Program-made: the position numbers and the translations under genes
Part shown: one piece after another, positions 1 to 9,661 of the stretch
How the letters are laid out: every line of letters begins with the position of its first letter
Position numbering within the stretch: position 1 is the stretch's first letter
Notes under the pieces: model-generated
What the model saw: the letters and a program-made list of their open reading frames with translations, nothing else
Databases searched by the model: none
What the model was told of the DNA's origin: nothing
DNA from: Spirochaetota bacterium
Lineage (GTDB): Bacteria > Spirochaetota > B62-G9 > DRHN01
Assembly: GCA_016934265.1 (NCBI GenBank)
Contig: JAFGTF010000017.1
Span: forward strand, 1-41,212
Length of the DNA: 41,212 nt
Direction: 5' to 3'

Positions 1-31
1 ACCTTCTGAATCACGGTCATGGAGAATCGTT

Positions 32-619
32 ATGTCGGTTGAAGGGATCCGAAAGCGGATCATTGACGATGCGAAAAAGGAGGCGACGGCTATAATCGAT
101 GCCGCAAAAAGGGAAGCGGACGCCGTCCTAAAAGAGGGGGGAAAGGAGGCGGACGAATACTTCGAGCGCCGGAAAAAAATGCTCGAAAAGCGGTATTCGA
201 AAGAGAAAGACCGCACGGTTCTTTCTAAAAGGCTGGACCTCAGAAAAATGCTACTGGATAAAAAAAGGCGCTGGATGGATCTTGCCTTTGAAGAGGCGTA
301 TAAGATGCTCACGGAGCAGGACGACAAGACCTACCGTGACCTCATGATCGACCTCATCGCAAAGGTCTCGTCCCATCATGACGAGGAGGTGGTCTTCGGG
401 AAGAAGGGAAACGAAACGCTCCTGAAGGAGGTCGTTCGCGGTCTCAACAGCAAGACGGGGGGATCGTTTACCGTCTCGAAGAAGCGGGGCGGGTTCGACT
501 GGGGATTCATCCTGAGAAGGGGGAGCGTGGAGACGAATATGTCCATCGACAGCCTCTTCAAATACAAACGCGGCGACCTGGAGCAGCGCGCCTGGGAGAT
601 ATTCGATGCTGACGTATAA
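32..619 (+). CDS. atpE: V-type ATP synthase subunit E
   Basis: Peripheral-stalk subunit E of a bacterial V/A-type ATPase, which helps tie the catalytic A3B3 head to the membrane sector. The 195-residue product has the expected E-subunit shape: a long Lys/Glu/Ala-rich helical N-terminal half (about residues 1-85, with spaced KKEA and KREAD segments that suggest coiled coil) and a more globular C-terminal part. GGAG lies 8 bases before the ATG. It is the first complete gene of the operon here, and its last 14 bases overlap subunit C, which suggests translational coupling. Identification rests mainly on length, composition and position in an E-C-F-A-B-D order; the subunit E sequence itself is poorly conserved. 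Confidence 0.88.
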   Translation: MSVEGIRKRIIDDAKKEATAIIDAAKREADAVLKEGGKEADEYFERRKKMLEKRYSKEKDRTVLSKRLDLRKMLLDKKRRWMDLAFEEAYKMLTEQDDKTYRDLMIDLIAKVSSHHDEEVVFGKKGNETLLKEVVRGLNSKTGGSFTVSKKRGGFDWGFILRRGSVETNMSIDSLFKYKRGDLEQRAWEIFDADV

Positions 620-1643
620 TCCTGAGTTCGTCGAGAATGCGGAGTATGCGTATGCGGTCGCCAGGATACGCGCGCTCGAGACCCGGTTTATAGGCCCAAG
701 CGGGCTCGGCGCTCTCGCCGCTTCAGGCGTCGACCGGTTTGCGGCCCAGTTCTCGGACATCGCGGGCATTGACGGCGCCGACCTCGGCACCCGGCGGGGG
801 GCGGAAACCGCTCTCCGGGCTTTGGATGACCGTTTTACCGAAGACTATCTGCTTGTCGTTTCACTGCTTTCTGGCGACCTTCCGAAACGACTCGTCTCTC
901 TGAAGTACGACTACGAACTGTTGAAGCTCATAGTAAAGGAACACTACGGCGCCGGATTCGCCGTTCCCCGGCATCTGGCTCGGCGTTCCCGGTTTTCGCC
1001 TGAAACATTGCGGGAGATGCTTGAGAAAAAAAAAGCACTCGAGACGGGCCCACGCATGCAGGATGTATATACCGCGCTCTGCGCGCGGGGTGCTTCGTCG
1101 AAGCGGATATCGGGCCGGGAGATCGAGCATCGCTGTGACAGTGCCTACTACGGGGAGCTCTTCGAGATCTTGGGGGAGATGAAAAACGAATATTTCACAG
1201 GCTACTTTATTCGCGAGGTCGATGCCAAGAACGTTCTCGGTACTCTCAGGCTGAAACTTTTGGGAGGGGAAAGGGGCGAGGTGGGCGCGAGGCTTTTACC
1301 GTACGGCGCGATCGACGCGGGGTATTTCGAGGAGATACCGGACCTCACGCTTGAGGGATTCGCACAGCGTATCGTATTTTCACCCCTCTCGTCGGTTTTA
1401 CAGAAGGTCGACAGGACCGCTTCCGAAGAGGAGCAGGTCTCGGAGCTCGAGCGGCTGATCGACGAGGACAAGGTCGATTATCTTCACGAGAGTATCTTCG
1501 TCACGTTCGGCGTCGAGCCTGTGCTCGCATACCTCTTCTTGAAGGAGGTGGAGCTCAAATCCTTGCGGACGATACTCGTGACGAAGCACGCAGGGCTTGC
1601 GGAGTCCGAGATAAAGCGATACGTCAGGGGTGCGTATGTCTGA
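606..1643 (+). CDS. atpC: V-type ATP synthase subunit C
   Basis: Subunit C (V0D/AC39 family), the socket that joins the central shaft to the membrane ring. The 345-residue product is helix-rich, opens with an NPEFVENAEYAYAVARIRALE stretch typical of the family, and has the recurring LRTIL and EIKRYVRG helices near the C-terminus. The family is usually about 330-380 residues. The ATG lies inside the 3' end of atpE (14-base overlap) and the TGA lies inside the start of atpF, so all three genes are probably read from one message by coupled translation. Confidence 0.88.
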   Translation: MLTYNPEFVENAEYAYAVARIRALETRFIGPSGLGALAASGVDRFAAQFSDIAGIDGADLGTRRGAETALRALDDRFTEDYLLVVSLLSGDLPKRLVSLKYDYELLKLIVKEHYGAGFAVPRHLARRSRFSPETLREMLEKKKALETGPRMQDVYTALCARGASSKRISGREIEHRCDSAYYGELFEILGEMKNEYFTGYFIREVDAKNVLGTLRLKLLGGERGEVGARLLPYGAIDAGYFEEIPDLTLEGFAQRIVFSPLSSVLQKVDRTASEEEQVSELERLIDEDKVDYLHESIFVTFGVEPVLAYLFLKEVELKSLRTILVTKHAGLAESEIKRYVRGAYV

Positions 1644-1998
1644 CATTGCAATACTCGGTGAAGAGAGAAATATACTGGGCTTCAAACCATTCGGAATAGA
1701 CGTGTTCTTTTATCACGAGGAAGACGCAGCGCCGGAGGAATGGTTCAAAGAGATAGTCGGAAAACAGTACAAGCTGATACTCGTCACCGATACGGTCGCC
1801 GAACGGCTGAAAAAAGAGATAGACGATTTGTGGGAGAAGGAGCTTCCCGTGGTGCTGATGATAAGCGGCCTGGCAGCCGGCGGTCCGGCCGCCGGCGGTG
1901 AGGGGACGTCGAGGCTTGCGTTCGAGCATCTCAGACGTCTCGTCATCAAAGCGATAGGCACGGATCTCTTTAAAGAGGACGAGGGAGGAACAACATGA
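1636..1998 (+). CDS. atpF: V-type ATP synthase subunit F
   Basis: Subunit F (NtpG/AtpF family), a small Rossmann-like protein that sits on the rotor shaft. From the chosen ATG the protein has 120 residues and begins MSDIAILGEE, followed by a GFKPFGIDVF segment that fits the family (GF..aGi). A GTG lies six bases upstream at 1630, but the AGGGG at 1626-1630 is better spaced for the ATG at 1636. The start overlaps the end of atpC by eight bases. A Gly/Ala-rich patch (about residues 80-92) is probably a loop. Confidence 0.85.
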   Translation: MSDIAILGEERNILGFKPFGIDVFFYHEEDAAPEEWFKEIVGKQYKLILVTDTVAERLKKEIDDLWEKELPVVLMISGLAAGGPAAGGEGTSRLAFEHLRRLVIKAIGTDLFKEDEGGTT

Positions 1999-2047
1999 GT
2001 GATCGGCCGGATATTCGACCGGATGCTTGCGACAGGGGAGTGTGTGC

Positions 2048-3820
2048 ATGAAACAGGGAAAGATAATAAAGGTAGCAGGGCCGCTGGTGATAGCCGAAGG
2101 CATGCAGAATACCAAGGTGTACGACGTGGTACGGGTGAGCGAACAGAAGCTGATGGGCGAGGTCATAGAGATGAGGAGGGACGAGGCTTCCATCCAGGTA
2201 TACGAAGAGACCGCGGGACTCGGGGTCGGGGCCCCCGTCTATCCGACGGGAGAGCCGCTTTCCGTCGAGCTCGGCCCCGGGCTCATCGAGCCGATCTACG
2301 ACGGCGTCCAGCGTCCGCTCGATATCATACGTAGTCAGGCCGGCGACCGCATCACACGGGGTATCGACATACCGGGTCTTTCGCGCGAGAAGAAGTGGGA
2401 GTTCAAACCCTCCGTCAAATCGGGCGACAAAGTCTTTGAAGGCGACGAGCTCGGCACGGTGCAGGAAACAGTGCTCGTTCTTCACCGGATTATGGTGCCG
2501 CCCGGGATCGGGGGCGTCGTGAAGAAGATCGAGGGGGGGGGACATCTCGTTACGGACAGGATAGCGGTCATCGAGGGAGAAGACGGCAAGGACAAAGAGA
2601 TTACTATGATGAGCAAATGGCCGGTCCGTGTGCCCCGTCCGTATAAGGAGAAACTCATGCCGAACGAACCGCTTTCCACCGGCCAGCGGGTGATAGACGC
2701 CTTCTTTCCGATCGCCAAAGGGGGGACGGCTTGCGTGCCGGGTCCCTTCGGGAGCGGAAAGACGGTGGTCCAGCACCAGCTTGCGAAGTGGGCTGACGCG
2801 CAGATTATCGTTTATGTCGGCTGCGGCGAGCGGGGAAACGAGATGACGGACGTACTGATCGAGTTCCCGCAGCTCACGGATCCGCACTCGGGAGAGCCTC
2901 TGATGCTCCGTACGATTCTCATTGCGAACACTTCCAACATGCCGGTGGCCGCAAGAGAGGCGTCGGTCTATACCGGGATCACGCTCGCGGAGTACTACCG
3001 CGACATGGGATATTCGGTTGCGCTCATGGCCGATTCGACCTCGCGATGGGCCGAGGCGATGCGAGAGATGTCGGGACGGCTCGAGGAGATGCCGGGAGAG
3101 GAGGGGTATCCCGCCTACCTCGGAACGAGGATCGCGGAGTTCTACGAACGGGCCGGAAAGGTTACATGCCTCGGAAGCGACAACCGCACGGGGGCGCTCA
3201 GCGTCATAGGTGCGGTCTCGCCTCCCGGCGGGGACCTCTCCGATCCCGTCGTCCAGGCCACCCTGCGGGTCGTGAGAGTCTTCTGGAGTCTTGAGGACAA
3301 ACTGGCATACCGCCGCCATTTTCCCGCGATAAGCTGGCTCACGAGCTACTCGCTCTACGTACCGAACCTCCGGGAGTGGATTGTGGAAAACCACGGGGAG
3401 GAATGGGTTGCAAATGTCGAGCGGGCACTTGCGATCCTGCAGGAGGAGGCGGAACTGGAGGAGATCGTCCGCCTCGTCGGGCTCGATGCGCTTTCGGCGG
3501 ATAAGCGGCTCATCATGGAAACGGCAAAATCGATCAGAGAGGACTTCCTCCATCAGAACGCGTTCGACGAGGTCGACACGTATTCTTCGTTCGACAAGAT
3601 GGTAAAGCTGATGGAGCTCATCATGCTGTTCCACGGTCTCTCGGAGGATGCGCTAGAGAAGGGGGTTCCCGTCACCGAAATCGCGTCTCTTTCGATTCGA
3701 GAGAGAATCGCGCGGGCGAAGTTCATTCCCGAGGAAAAGCTCGACAAGATCGATGCCCTGAAGAAGGAAATATCGCGCACGTTCGAAGAACTCACCGAAA
3801 AGGTCGCAACGGAGGCATAA
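2048..3820 (+). CDS. atpA: V-type ATP synthase alpha chain (catalytic A subunit)
   Basis: Catalytic nucleotide-binding subunit of the V-type ATPase. The 590-residue length is standard. An intact Walker A, GPFGSGKT, sits at residues 232-239. The family-specific insertion is present before it, the Walker B-like region with [12 protein letters not shown] follows, and a helical C-terminal domain completes the protein. A TTG start at 2027 in the same frame is possible but unlikely: the ATG at 2048 is preceded by AGGGGAG at 2034-2040. It sits 49 bases after atpF and is followed without a gap by atpB. The intact P-loop indicates an active enzyme; the sequence cannot show whether it makes or uses ATP, or whether it moves H+ or Na+. 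Confidence 0.97.
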   Translation: MKQGKIIKVAGPLVIAEGMQNTKVYDVVRVSEQKLMGEVIEMRRDEASIQVYEETAGLGVGAPVYPTGEPLSVELGPGLIEPIYDGVQRPLDIIRSQAGDRITRGIDIPGLSREKKWEFKPSVKSGDKVFEGDELGTVQETVLVLHRIMVPPGIGGVVKKIEGGGHLVTDRIAVIEGEDGKDKEITMMSKWPVRVPRPYKEKLMPNEPLSTGQRVIDAFFPIAKGGTACVPGPFGSGKTVVQHQLAKWADAQIIVYVGCGERGNEMTDVLIEFPQLTDPHSGEPLMLRTILIANTSNMPVAAREASVYTGITLAEYYRDMGYSVALMADSTSRWAEAMREMSGRLEEMPGEEGYPAYLGTRIAEFYERAGKVTCLGSDNRTGALSVIGAVSPPGGDLSDPVVQATLRVVRVFWSLEDKLAYRRHFPAISWLTSYSLYVPNLREWIVENHGEEWVANVERALAILQEEAELEEIVRLVGLDALSADKRLIMETAKSIREDFLHQNAFDEVDTYSSFDKMVKLMELIMLFHGLSEDALEKGVPVTEIASLSIRERIARAKFIPEEKLDKIDALKKEISRTFEELTEKVATEA

Positions 3821-5218
3821 ATGATTAAGGAGTACAATACAGTCAGAGAGATCGTCGGCCCACTGATGCTCGTAGAGCAAGTGGAGGGGGTGAAATACGA
3901 TGAACTCGCGGAGATAGAGCTGCCGAGCGGGGAGCTTCGGAACGGGAGCGTGCTCGAGGTCAACCGCGACAAGGCGCTCATCCAGCTCCTCGAAGGGGTG
4001 ATAGGCGTCAATGTGCGCGACACGAAGGTCCGCTTCAAGGGGAAGGGCATGCAGCTCGATGTCGCTGAGGACATCCTGGGGCGGGTGTTCGACGGCCAGG
4101 GCCGGCCCATCGACAAGGGGCCGAGGATAATTCCCGAAAAAAGGCTCGATATAAATTCCTCTCCGATAAATCCGTTTGCACGGGATTACCCATCCGAGTT
4201 CATACAGACGGGTTTCTCGACGATCGACGGGCTCAATACGCTCGTACGCGGTCAGAAGCTGCCCATCTTTTCCGGCTCGGGTCTGCCGCACGGGAAAATG
4301 GCGGCCCAGATCGCGCGGCAGGCGAGGGTTCTGGGGGCTGAAGAAGAGTTCGCCGTTGTGTTCGGTGCTATGGGAATCACCTTCGAGGAGGCGCAGTACT
4401 TCATCCAGGATTTTCAGAGAACGGGCGCGATCGAGCGATCGGTGCTGTTCGTCAACCTGGCGAACGATCCGGCGATCGAACGGATTGCGACGCCGAGGAT
4501 CGCCCTCACCGCCGCGGAATACCTCGCGTTTGAAAAGGAGATGCACGTACTGGTAATACTGACCGATATGACGAACTATTGCGAGGCGCTTCGCGAGGTT
4601 TCAGCGGCACGTCAGGAGGTTCCCGGAAGGCGGGGATACCCCGGCTATCTTTACACGGACCTCTCGACCATATACGAGCGCGCCGGACGGATCCAGGGCA
4701 GAAAGGGCTCGATCACGCAGATTCCGGTCCTCTCAATGCCCGAGGACGACAAGACGCACCCTATACCCGACCTCACCGGATATATTACCGAGGGGCAGAT
4801 AGTCCTTTCGCGGTCCATGCACAGGAGGGGAATCTACCCCCCGGTCGACGTGCTGCAGTCGCTGTCGAGGTTGAAAGACAAGGGTATCGGGGAGGGAAAG
4901 ACGCGTGAGGACCACTCGGACGTCTTCAACCAGCTGTTCGCGGCCTATGCCCGCGGGCTCGAGGCGAGGGAGCTGGAGGTAATCCTCGGCGAGGCGGCCC
5001 TGTCGGAGATGGACCGTATTTTCTACAAATTTGCGGACTCGTTCGAAAAGCGGTATATCGCACAGGGCGAGAACGAGGACCGGCCGATCGAGCAGACGCT
5101 CGATCTCGGGTGGGAGCTCATGTCGGTGCTGCCGCGTGCCGAGCTCAAGAGGATACGCGAAGCCTTCCTTGATAAATATATGAAACAGTTCGATAAAAAG
5201 AGCGCTTTGACGTCATGA
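3821..5218 (+). CDS. atpB: V-type ATP synthase beta chain (B subunit)
   Basis: Regulatory, non-catalytic subunit that alternates with A in the A3B3 head. The 465-residue product starts immediately after the atpA stop codon, with GGAGG at 3810-3814 inside the end of atpA. As expected for B subunits, the P-loop position is degenerate: SGSGLPHGK at residues 151-159 lacks a usual Walker A. The conserved [19 protein letters not shown] block follows. The C-terminal helices (KRYIAQGE) also match. It contacts atpA upstream and atpD downstream, so head and shaft are encoded together. Confidence 0.96.
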   Translation: MIKEYNTVREIVGPLMLVEQVEGVKYDELAEIELPSGELRNGSVLEVNRDKALIQLLEGVIGVNVRDTKVRFKGKGMQLDVAEDILGRVFDGQGRPIDKGPRIIPEKRLDINSSPINPFARDYPSEFIQTGFSTIDGLNTLVRGQKLPIFSGSGLPHGKMAAQIARQARVLGAEEEFAVVFGAMGITFEEAQYFIQDFQRTGAIERSVLFVNLANDPAIERIATPRIALTAAEYLAFEKEMHVLVILTDMTNYCEALREVSAARQEVPGRRGYPGYLYTDLSTIYERAGRIQGRKGSITQIPVLSMPEDDKTHPIPDLTGYITEGQIVLSRSMHRRGIYPPVDVLQSLSRLKDKGIGEGKTREDHSDVFNQLFAAYARGLEARELEVILGEAALSEMDRIFYKFADSFEKRYIAQGENEDRPIEQTLDLGWELMSVLPRAELKRIREAFLDKYMKQFDKKSALTS

Positions 5219-5256
5219 TATACAGCGAGGATCAGACTGAATACGGAGTAACGTGA

Positions 5257-5898
5257 ATGGTACTGGCAGTCAACGCAACGAGGATGGAGCTCATGCGGCT
5301 GAAGAAGCGGCTGACTCTCGCCCAGCGCGGGCATAAGCTGCTGAAGGACAAGCAGGATGAGCTCGTCCGGAACTTTCTCGAAATAATCGAGGACACCAAA
5401 AGGCTCAGGCTTGAGGTGGACGGCGAGATACTGGAAGTATTTCAGAGCTACTCGGTCGCCGAAGGTGTGGTTGGAGGTGCACGGATGGAAAGCCTCTTCT
5501 CTATTCCCGGCGCCCAGACATCGCTTCAATCCCGGCTCAGATCGATAATGAACGTAAAGGTGCCGAAATTCTCGGTGGAAATAAGCGGTGACCCGTTCGA
5601 CTACGGGGTGAACACGAGCTCCGTGCTCGTCGACCGCTGCGTCGGAAAGTTCGGGAAGCTTTTAGAGAGCCTGTTGAAGCTCGCGGAGCTCGAAAAGACC
5701 TCCATACTCCTCGCAGAGGAAATCGAGAAGACCAGGCGAAGGGTCAACGCCCTCGAATATATACTCATCCCCAATATTCGGGATACGATAAAGTACATCA
5801 CGATGAAACTCGCCGAAATGGAACGGTCCAATCTCACCAGGATCATGAAAGTGAAGGACATGATCGAGAAGAAAGCCGAAGCGGCGATGGCGAAATAG
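5257..5898 (+). CDS. atpD: V-type ATP synthase subunit D
   Basis: Central rotor shaft subunit D. The 213-residue product begins with the typical NATRMELMRLKKRL and RGHKLLKDKQDEL helices and ends with a long C-terminal helix (LEYILIPNIRDTIKYI), which together form the antiparallel coiled coil of the shaft. It lies 38 bases after atpB, so it belongs to the same operon. The next gene downstream runs the opposite way, so the membrane subunits I and K do not follow as they do in Treponema pallidum. They are more likely upstream of the window, as in enterococcal or clostridial clusters. Confidence 0.95.
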   Translation: MVLAVNATRMELMRLKKRLTLAQRGHKLLKDKQDELVRNFLEIIEDTKRLRLEVDGEILEVFQSYSVAEGVVGGARMESLFSIPGAQTSLQSRLRSIMNVKVPKFSVEISGDPFDYGVNTSSVLVDRCVGKFGKLLESLLKLAELEKTSILLAEEIEKTRRRVNALEYILIPNIRDTIKYITMKLAEMERSNLTRIMKVKDMIEKKAEAAMAK

Positions 5899-5972
5899 CC
5901 AGGGAGCGGTCCACCCGGCACCCGTTTGGTCCGAGACGGTTGGAGTGCACGTTCGCCGTATGTCTTGTGCCG

Positions 5973-5994
5973 CGGATTCCGAATCCGATCTTTT
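5973..5994 (+). terminator. Possible terminator after atpD
   Basis: A near-perfect 15-base palindrome with 7-bp arms (CGGATTC and GAATCCG around one central base) is followed after three bases by TTTT. It lies between the convergent ends of atpD and the reverse-strand lipoprotein gene and could end either transcript. The short loop and short T-run make it a weak call. I recognise nothing else in the 189-base gap. Confidence 0.35.
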
Positions 5995-6087
5995 GCAGCG
6001 CTCTTTTCACGTTCCGAAATAGCGATCTCGGTAAAACTCCCTCCCGCTTGTGATGCGGCAAACGCCGCCACGCCCCCCTTTATTTCT

Positions 6088-6867
6088 CTACTCCCAGCTC
6101 GGTTCGGATGTCGTAACGATCGCTTTCCACGGCCCGTCGGGCACCTCCTCGAACGTTACGAACCGCCAGTCCACAACCCCGCTGCCGGATATCCCGAGGT
6201 AGGCGAAACAAGCGGGAGAGAGGTCGAGCCCGGCTCCGCCGTTGTGTGTGTTTTTCGGAGGCGCCTCGCCGAATACATAGCGGCAGTCGTCCGTTTCGAA
6301 GGGGCCGACGTCTTCCCACTGCGCGTAGCAGACCCTATCGTCGTGTTGAACCAGTATCCACCGGTTCTTGCAGTAGGAATGGGGCCACTGCTTTTTTTCT
6401 GCAGAAACGTCGTCGGCCGAAGTTCCTTCGGCCGCCCATGGGATTACCTCTCGAGCGTTCTCCTTATACCCGTCTGCGGTGAGATCGTTGTAGGGAAGCG
6501 CGCAATAGAAGGGGTTCTCACCTGGTACGAATCCTTCGGGGAAGAACCCGTCTCGTTTTTCCGGATGATCGATATCGCCGTATACGTCAACCCAGCGGCC
6601 GGTCCATGCGCTCGCGCGATTGTCCAGAATGAAGAAGGAGCCGGCTTCGTACTCACCGATGAAGAAGCAGGTAGCCGTGATGTTCTCGTGAAGGCGGTAC
6701 CCCTCATCACCGGGGAGTGGCCGGCGGTCTTTTTGCATCTTGTGGGGGGGGAGCCGCCGGATCGCCTCCTCCTCCACCGGTCTTGCCGTGCTCCTGCACG
6801 TAGCGAGGAATAACAAGGCTTGTATCAAGAGCACGAAAAAAGACGCAACAAGCCGTCGGGCATACAT
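6088..6867 (-). CDS. Predicted lipoprotein with RlpA-like double-psi barrel signature
   Basis: A 259-residue exported protein. The N-terminus has a charged MYARR start, a hydrophobic run and FLATCRS, a plausible lipobox with cysteine near residue 24. The C-terminal third follows the order of motifs seen in RlpA/expansin-type double-psi beta barrels: a hydrophobic strand with V-C-Y-A-Q-W, then DVGPF, then GLDLSP with FAYLG, and finally GVVDWRFV. RlpA-family barrels cleave or bind peptidoglycan, so a cell-wall role is possible. The catalytic residues are not clear enough to claim activity. GGAGG lies just upstream of the ATG. It stands alone between convergent atpD and divergent dut. The family assignment is my inference from motif order. 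Confidence 0.7.
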   Translation of the reverse strand: MYARRLVASFFVLLIQALLFLATCRSTARPVEEEAIRRLPPHKMQKDRRPLPGDEGYRLHENITATCFFIGEYEAGSFFILDNRASAWTGRWVDVYGDIDHPEKRDGFFPEGFVPGENPFYCALPYNDLTADGYKENAREVIPWAAEGTSADDVSAEKKQWPHSYCKNRWILVQHDDRVCYAQWEDVGPFETDDCRYVFGEAPPKNTHNGGAGLDLSPACFAYLGISGSGVVDWRFVTFEEVPDGPWKAIVTTSEPSWE

Positions 6868-6906
6868 CTATTTCGTTCCTCCGATCCTGATGCACGGTAA
6901 GGGAGT

Positions 6907-6935
6907 AATATAACAATCGTCGGGATGATAAACAA
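6907..6935 (-). promoter_or_regulatory. Sigma70-type promoter for the lipoprotein gene
   Basis: Read on the reverse strand this is TTGTTT, 17 bases, TATATT. The -10 lies about 40 bases upstream of the ATG at 6867, which leaves a short leader carrying GGAGG. Confidence 0.6.
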
Positions 6936-6971
6936 GACCTGCGTATACGACAAGGCCCGCCGAGAAAGTTA

Positions 6972-7000
6972 TTGAAAATTCGGACGTTTCACAGTACCAT
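6972..7000 (+). promoter_or_regulatory. Possible promoter for dut-rnj
   Basis: TTGAAA and TACCAT are separated by 17 bases, ending 85 bases before the dut ATG. The -10 matches only partly. It is the best candidate in the 218-base divergent gap 6868-7085, which otherwise shows nothing recognisable beyond the reverse-strand promoter. Confidence 0.35.
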
Positions 7001-7085
7001 CTTATCTGGCGCCCGCCGCAATGCAGTTTACCGTGCAACGGGGTCCCGCTGTATGAGGTGCCGTACCTATATATGACGCTTAAAA

Positions 7086-7529
7086 ATGCAGCTTAAGATT
7101 TATAGACTGAACAGAAAGAACGCTATCCCCGGATACATGTCCCAAGAAGCGAGCGGTATCGATCTTCTTGCCTCCCTCGATCGTGAAATAACGATAGCCC
7201 CGGGAGAATACGAGCTCGTGCCGACAGGCATCAAGATCGCACTGGAGGCGGGATTCGAGGCGCAGGTTCGACCCCGGAGCGGGCTAGCATTGAAATACGG
7301 AATTACCGTGCTGAACGCACCCGGCACAGTCGACTCTGATTACAGGGGAGAGGTAAAGGTATTGCTCGTAAACCACGGAAAGAGACCGTTCGTTGTCAAG
7401 AATCGAATGCGTATCGCTCAGCTCGTGATTTCCCGCGTTGAACGGGTGGAGATCGAAGAGGTTCAGGACGCATCGGAACTGGAAGAAACAGGCAGAGAGG
7501 AGGGGGGCTTCGGCCATACGGGAGTCTGA
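7086..7529 (+). CDS. dut: dUTP diphosphatase (dUTPase)
   Basis: Hydrolyses dUTP to dUMP and pyrophosphate, keeping uracil out of DNA and feeding thymidylate synthesis. The 147-residue product carries the five motifs of trimeric dUTPases: ASGIDLLA, PRSGLALK, GTVDSDYRGE with the catalytic Asp, RIAQLVI, and the C-terminal Gly-rich arm that ends GGFGHTGV. Length is standard. The TGA is four bases before the RNase J ATG, so the two genes are almost certainly co-transcribed; both act in nucleic-acid quality control, though no direct partnership is known to me. Confidence 0.95.
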   Translation: MQLKIYRLNRKNAIPGYMSQEASGIDLLASLDREITIAPGEYELVPTGIKIALEAGFEAQVRPRSGLALKYGITVLNAPGTVDSDYRGEVKVLLVNHGKRPFVVKNRMRIAQLVISRVERVEIEEVQDASELEETGREEGGFGHTGV

Positions 7530-7533
7530 AGTT

Positions 7534-9204
7534 ATGGAGAAAGGCGTCATAAGAATCATACCGCTCGGCGGGCTCGGGGAGATCGGAAAGAACATGATGG
7601 TGATAGAGTTCAACGACACCATCGTCATCGTGGATTCCGGAATAATGTTTCCCGGAGAGCGGATGAACGGAATAGATTTCATTATTCCGGATTTTTCCTA
7701 TCTCACGGAAAGAAAAGACAAGATACGCGGAATACTGCTCACCCACGGTCACGAGGACCATATCGGTGCGCTTCCCTATCTTCTGAAAGAGATCAGCGCG
7801 CCGGTGTACGGGACGCGGCTCACCCTCGGTTTCTGTAAAAACAGGCTGGAGGATCACAATCTCCCCACTGAGCCGGAATTCAGGGAGATCGAACCGAGAC
7901 AGCGAGTTGACTTCGGTGAAATCACCGCGGAGTTCTTCAGCGTCTTCCACAGCATCGCGGACGGTATAGGAATCGCATTCCATACGCCCTACGGCACTAT
8001 CGTTCACTCCGGCGATTTCAAGATCGACTATACGCATATCGATGCTTCCCAGTTCGATTTCTACAAGCTTGCCGAATACGGAGAAAACGGCGTGCTCCTT
8101 CTCCTCTCGGATTCGACCAACTCGGAGCACAGCGGCTACACACCGAGCGAGATCGCGCTCAACGAGTCGCTCAGGGAGGCGATATCCGAGTCGGAGGGAA
8201 AGGTGCTCGTCGCCACGTTCGCATCCAGCACCCACCGTATCCAGCAGGTATTCGATGCGGCGCTGCACACGGGCCGGAAGATAGCGATACTAGGGCGGCG
8301 CATGGAGACCAATATCAGCATGGCGAAGGCACTGGGGTATCTCCGGTTCGACGAGTCGATAATGATCCCGCCGGATCGGATAAAGAGCGTTCGATCGAGC
8401 GAGGTGATCGTCCTCACCACGGGAAGCCAGGGAGAGCCCATGTCCGCCCTTTCCAAGATAGCGTTAGGAAAGCACGGTATGCTCGATATCGAGAAGGGCG
8501 ACAAGGTCATTATTTCCGCATCCGTGATACCGGGGAACGAGAAGACCGTTTCAAGGATCGTCGACTGCCTCTACCGCAGAGGCGCACGGGTGATATACGA
8601 GGGATCAAGGCAGATTCACGTATCCGGTCATGCGTCGCAGGAAGAGTTGAAGCTGCTCATGGCTATTACGAAACCGAGATACTTTATCCCCATTCACGGC
8701 GAATTCAGACAGCTCATCAGTCATGCCTCGCTGGCCCGGCAGGTAGGAATGAAGGAGGAGCGGATACTCGTCGTGGAGGACGGAGACGTCGTGCGAATCG
8801 ACGAAGAGGGGATCGGCATCGAAACGCGCCTCGATCTTCGAAATGTATGCATCGACGGAAAGGACATCGGGCGTATTGAAACGCCCACCCTGAACGACAG
8901 GAACCGGCTTTCAGAGAGCGGTGTGGTCGTCGTAGTAATACCGATTACCGTCGAGGACGGCGGTATCATGGAGCCCGAGATCTTCTCCAAGGGGTTTGTC
9001 TTTTCCGAGGATCCCGACACCCTGCTCGGAAGGGCGAAGGATATCGTGATGCGGGAGGTGCGGACTTGCGTGCGGGAAAAACGTGCCGTGGGCGACCGTG
9101 GTACAGGGCGATTGAAGAAGGTGATATCGGATTCCCTCCGTGATTACTTCTTGAAGGAGACTGCGAAGCGTCCCGTGATCGTGCCCATCGTAATCGAGGT
9201 GTGA
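7534..9204 (+). CDS. rnj: Ribonuclease J
   Basis: Metallo-beta-lactamase/beta-CASP ribonuclease with 5'-3' exonuclease and endonuclease activity in mRNA decay and RNA maturation. With the ATG at 7534 the protein has 556 residues, the usual size. The zinc motif THGHEDHIG is at residues 70-78, with HSGDFKID and later SGHASQEEL and IHGEFR from the beta-CASP and C-terminal metal sites. The reading frame is open further upstream into dut, but GGGAG at 7520-7524 favours this start. It probably supplies the main RNA-decay nuclease; the window cannot show whether RNase E or Y is also present. Confidence 0.95.
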   Translation: MEKGVIRIIPLGGLGEIGKNMMVIEFNDTIVIVDSGIMFPGERMNGIDFIIPDFSYLTERKDKIRGILLTHGHEDHIGALPYLLKEISAPVYGTRLTLGFCKNRLEDHNLPTEPEFREIEPRQRVDFGEITAEFFSVFHSIADGIGIAFHTPYGTIVHSGDFKIDYTHIDASQFDFYKLAEYGENGVLLLLSDSTNSEHSGYTPSEIALNESLREAISESEGKVLVATFASSTHRIQQVFDAALHTGRKIAILGRRMETNISMAKALGYLRFDESIMIPPDRIKSVRSSEVIVLTTGSQGEPMSALSKIALGKHGMLDIEKGDKVIISASVIPGNEKTVSRIVDCLYRRGARVIYEGSRQIHVSGHASQEELKLLMAITKPRYFIPIHGEFRQLISHASLARQVGMKEERILVVEDGDVVRIDEEGIGIETRLDLRNVCIDGKDIGRIETPTLNDRNRLSESGVVVVVIPITVEDGGIMEPEIFSKGFVFSEDPDTLLGRAKDIVMREVRTCVREKRAVGDRGTGRLKKVISDSLRDYFLKETAKRPVIVPIVIEV

Positions 9205-9230
9205 TACCGGCTGTCATCGGTGATTTTTTT
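9205..9230 (+). terminator. Probable terminator after rnj
   Basis: A short stem (ACCG paired with CGGT, extendable by a T-G pair) and a loop of about eight bases are followed within two bases by seven T residues. It starts directly at the rnj stop codon. The stem is short, so strength is uncertain. Confidence 0.5.
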
Positions 9231-9661
9231 CAGTTATCAGAAAGAGATCCCCATCTTCTCTTTTTCCGGTACTACAGATACCGTGATATCATACGTTGGT
9301 CAGGCCTCATTTTCCTTCAGAGCGGTCATGTACGATTGCCCTTTTTTGGGATTCGTTATTCAAAGTGAAGAGGCTGTAGAGTGTGCGTGACCGCATGACA
9401 GCCCGATTTTCGGTAATTTTTCCTTCTACAGATCGATATTTAGCTGTCTTTACTGCAGAGAAAATGGGGGCTGTCCCTATTTACGCAACGCCGAACTTTT
9501 CTTTGTGGACATCGATTTCCGGCCGCCTCATATTATTTTATTATTACTGATACCAATGACTCAACCTTGTACGGTCGTTTTGAGCCGACAGCCGATTGTC
9601 AAACGCCTAAAGCTGAGAGGTAGATGCTGAGGGTGTAATATATTCTCAAGATAAGGGAAAA
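9231..9661. other. Gene-poor spacer with a REP-like GGGGGCTGTCCC segment
   Basis: No convincing ORF, tRNA or conserved protein fragment is visible here in either strand. GGGGGCTGTCCCTATTTACG at 9466-9485 resembles sequence often found at the edges of REP-associated tyrosine transposase elements, but no matching partner or transposase lies nearby. The tract 9530-9550 is strongly AT-rich. The 3' end must hold the promoter of the J-domain gene; TATATT at 9639-9644 is a candidate -10 without a good -35. Confidence 0.3.

Noticed and set aside
1970-3634. A 554-codon open frame on the reverse strand opposite atpA.
   Set aside because: It mirrors the codon structure of the atpA gene, which has clear ATPase motifs, and it has no domain, start signal or fitting neighbours.
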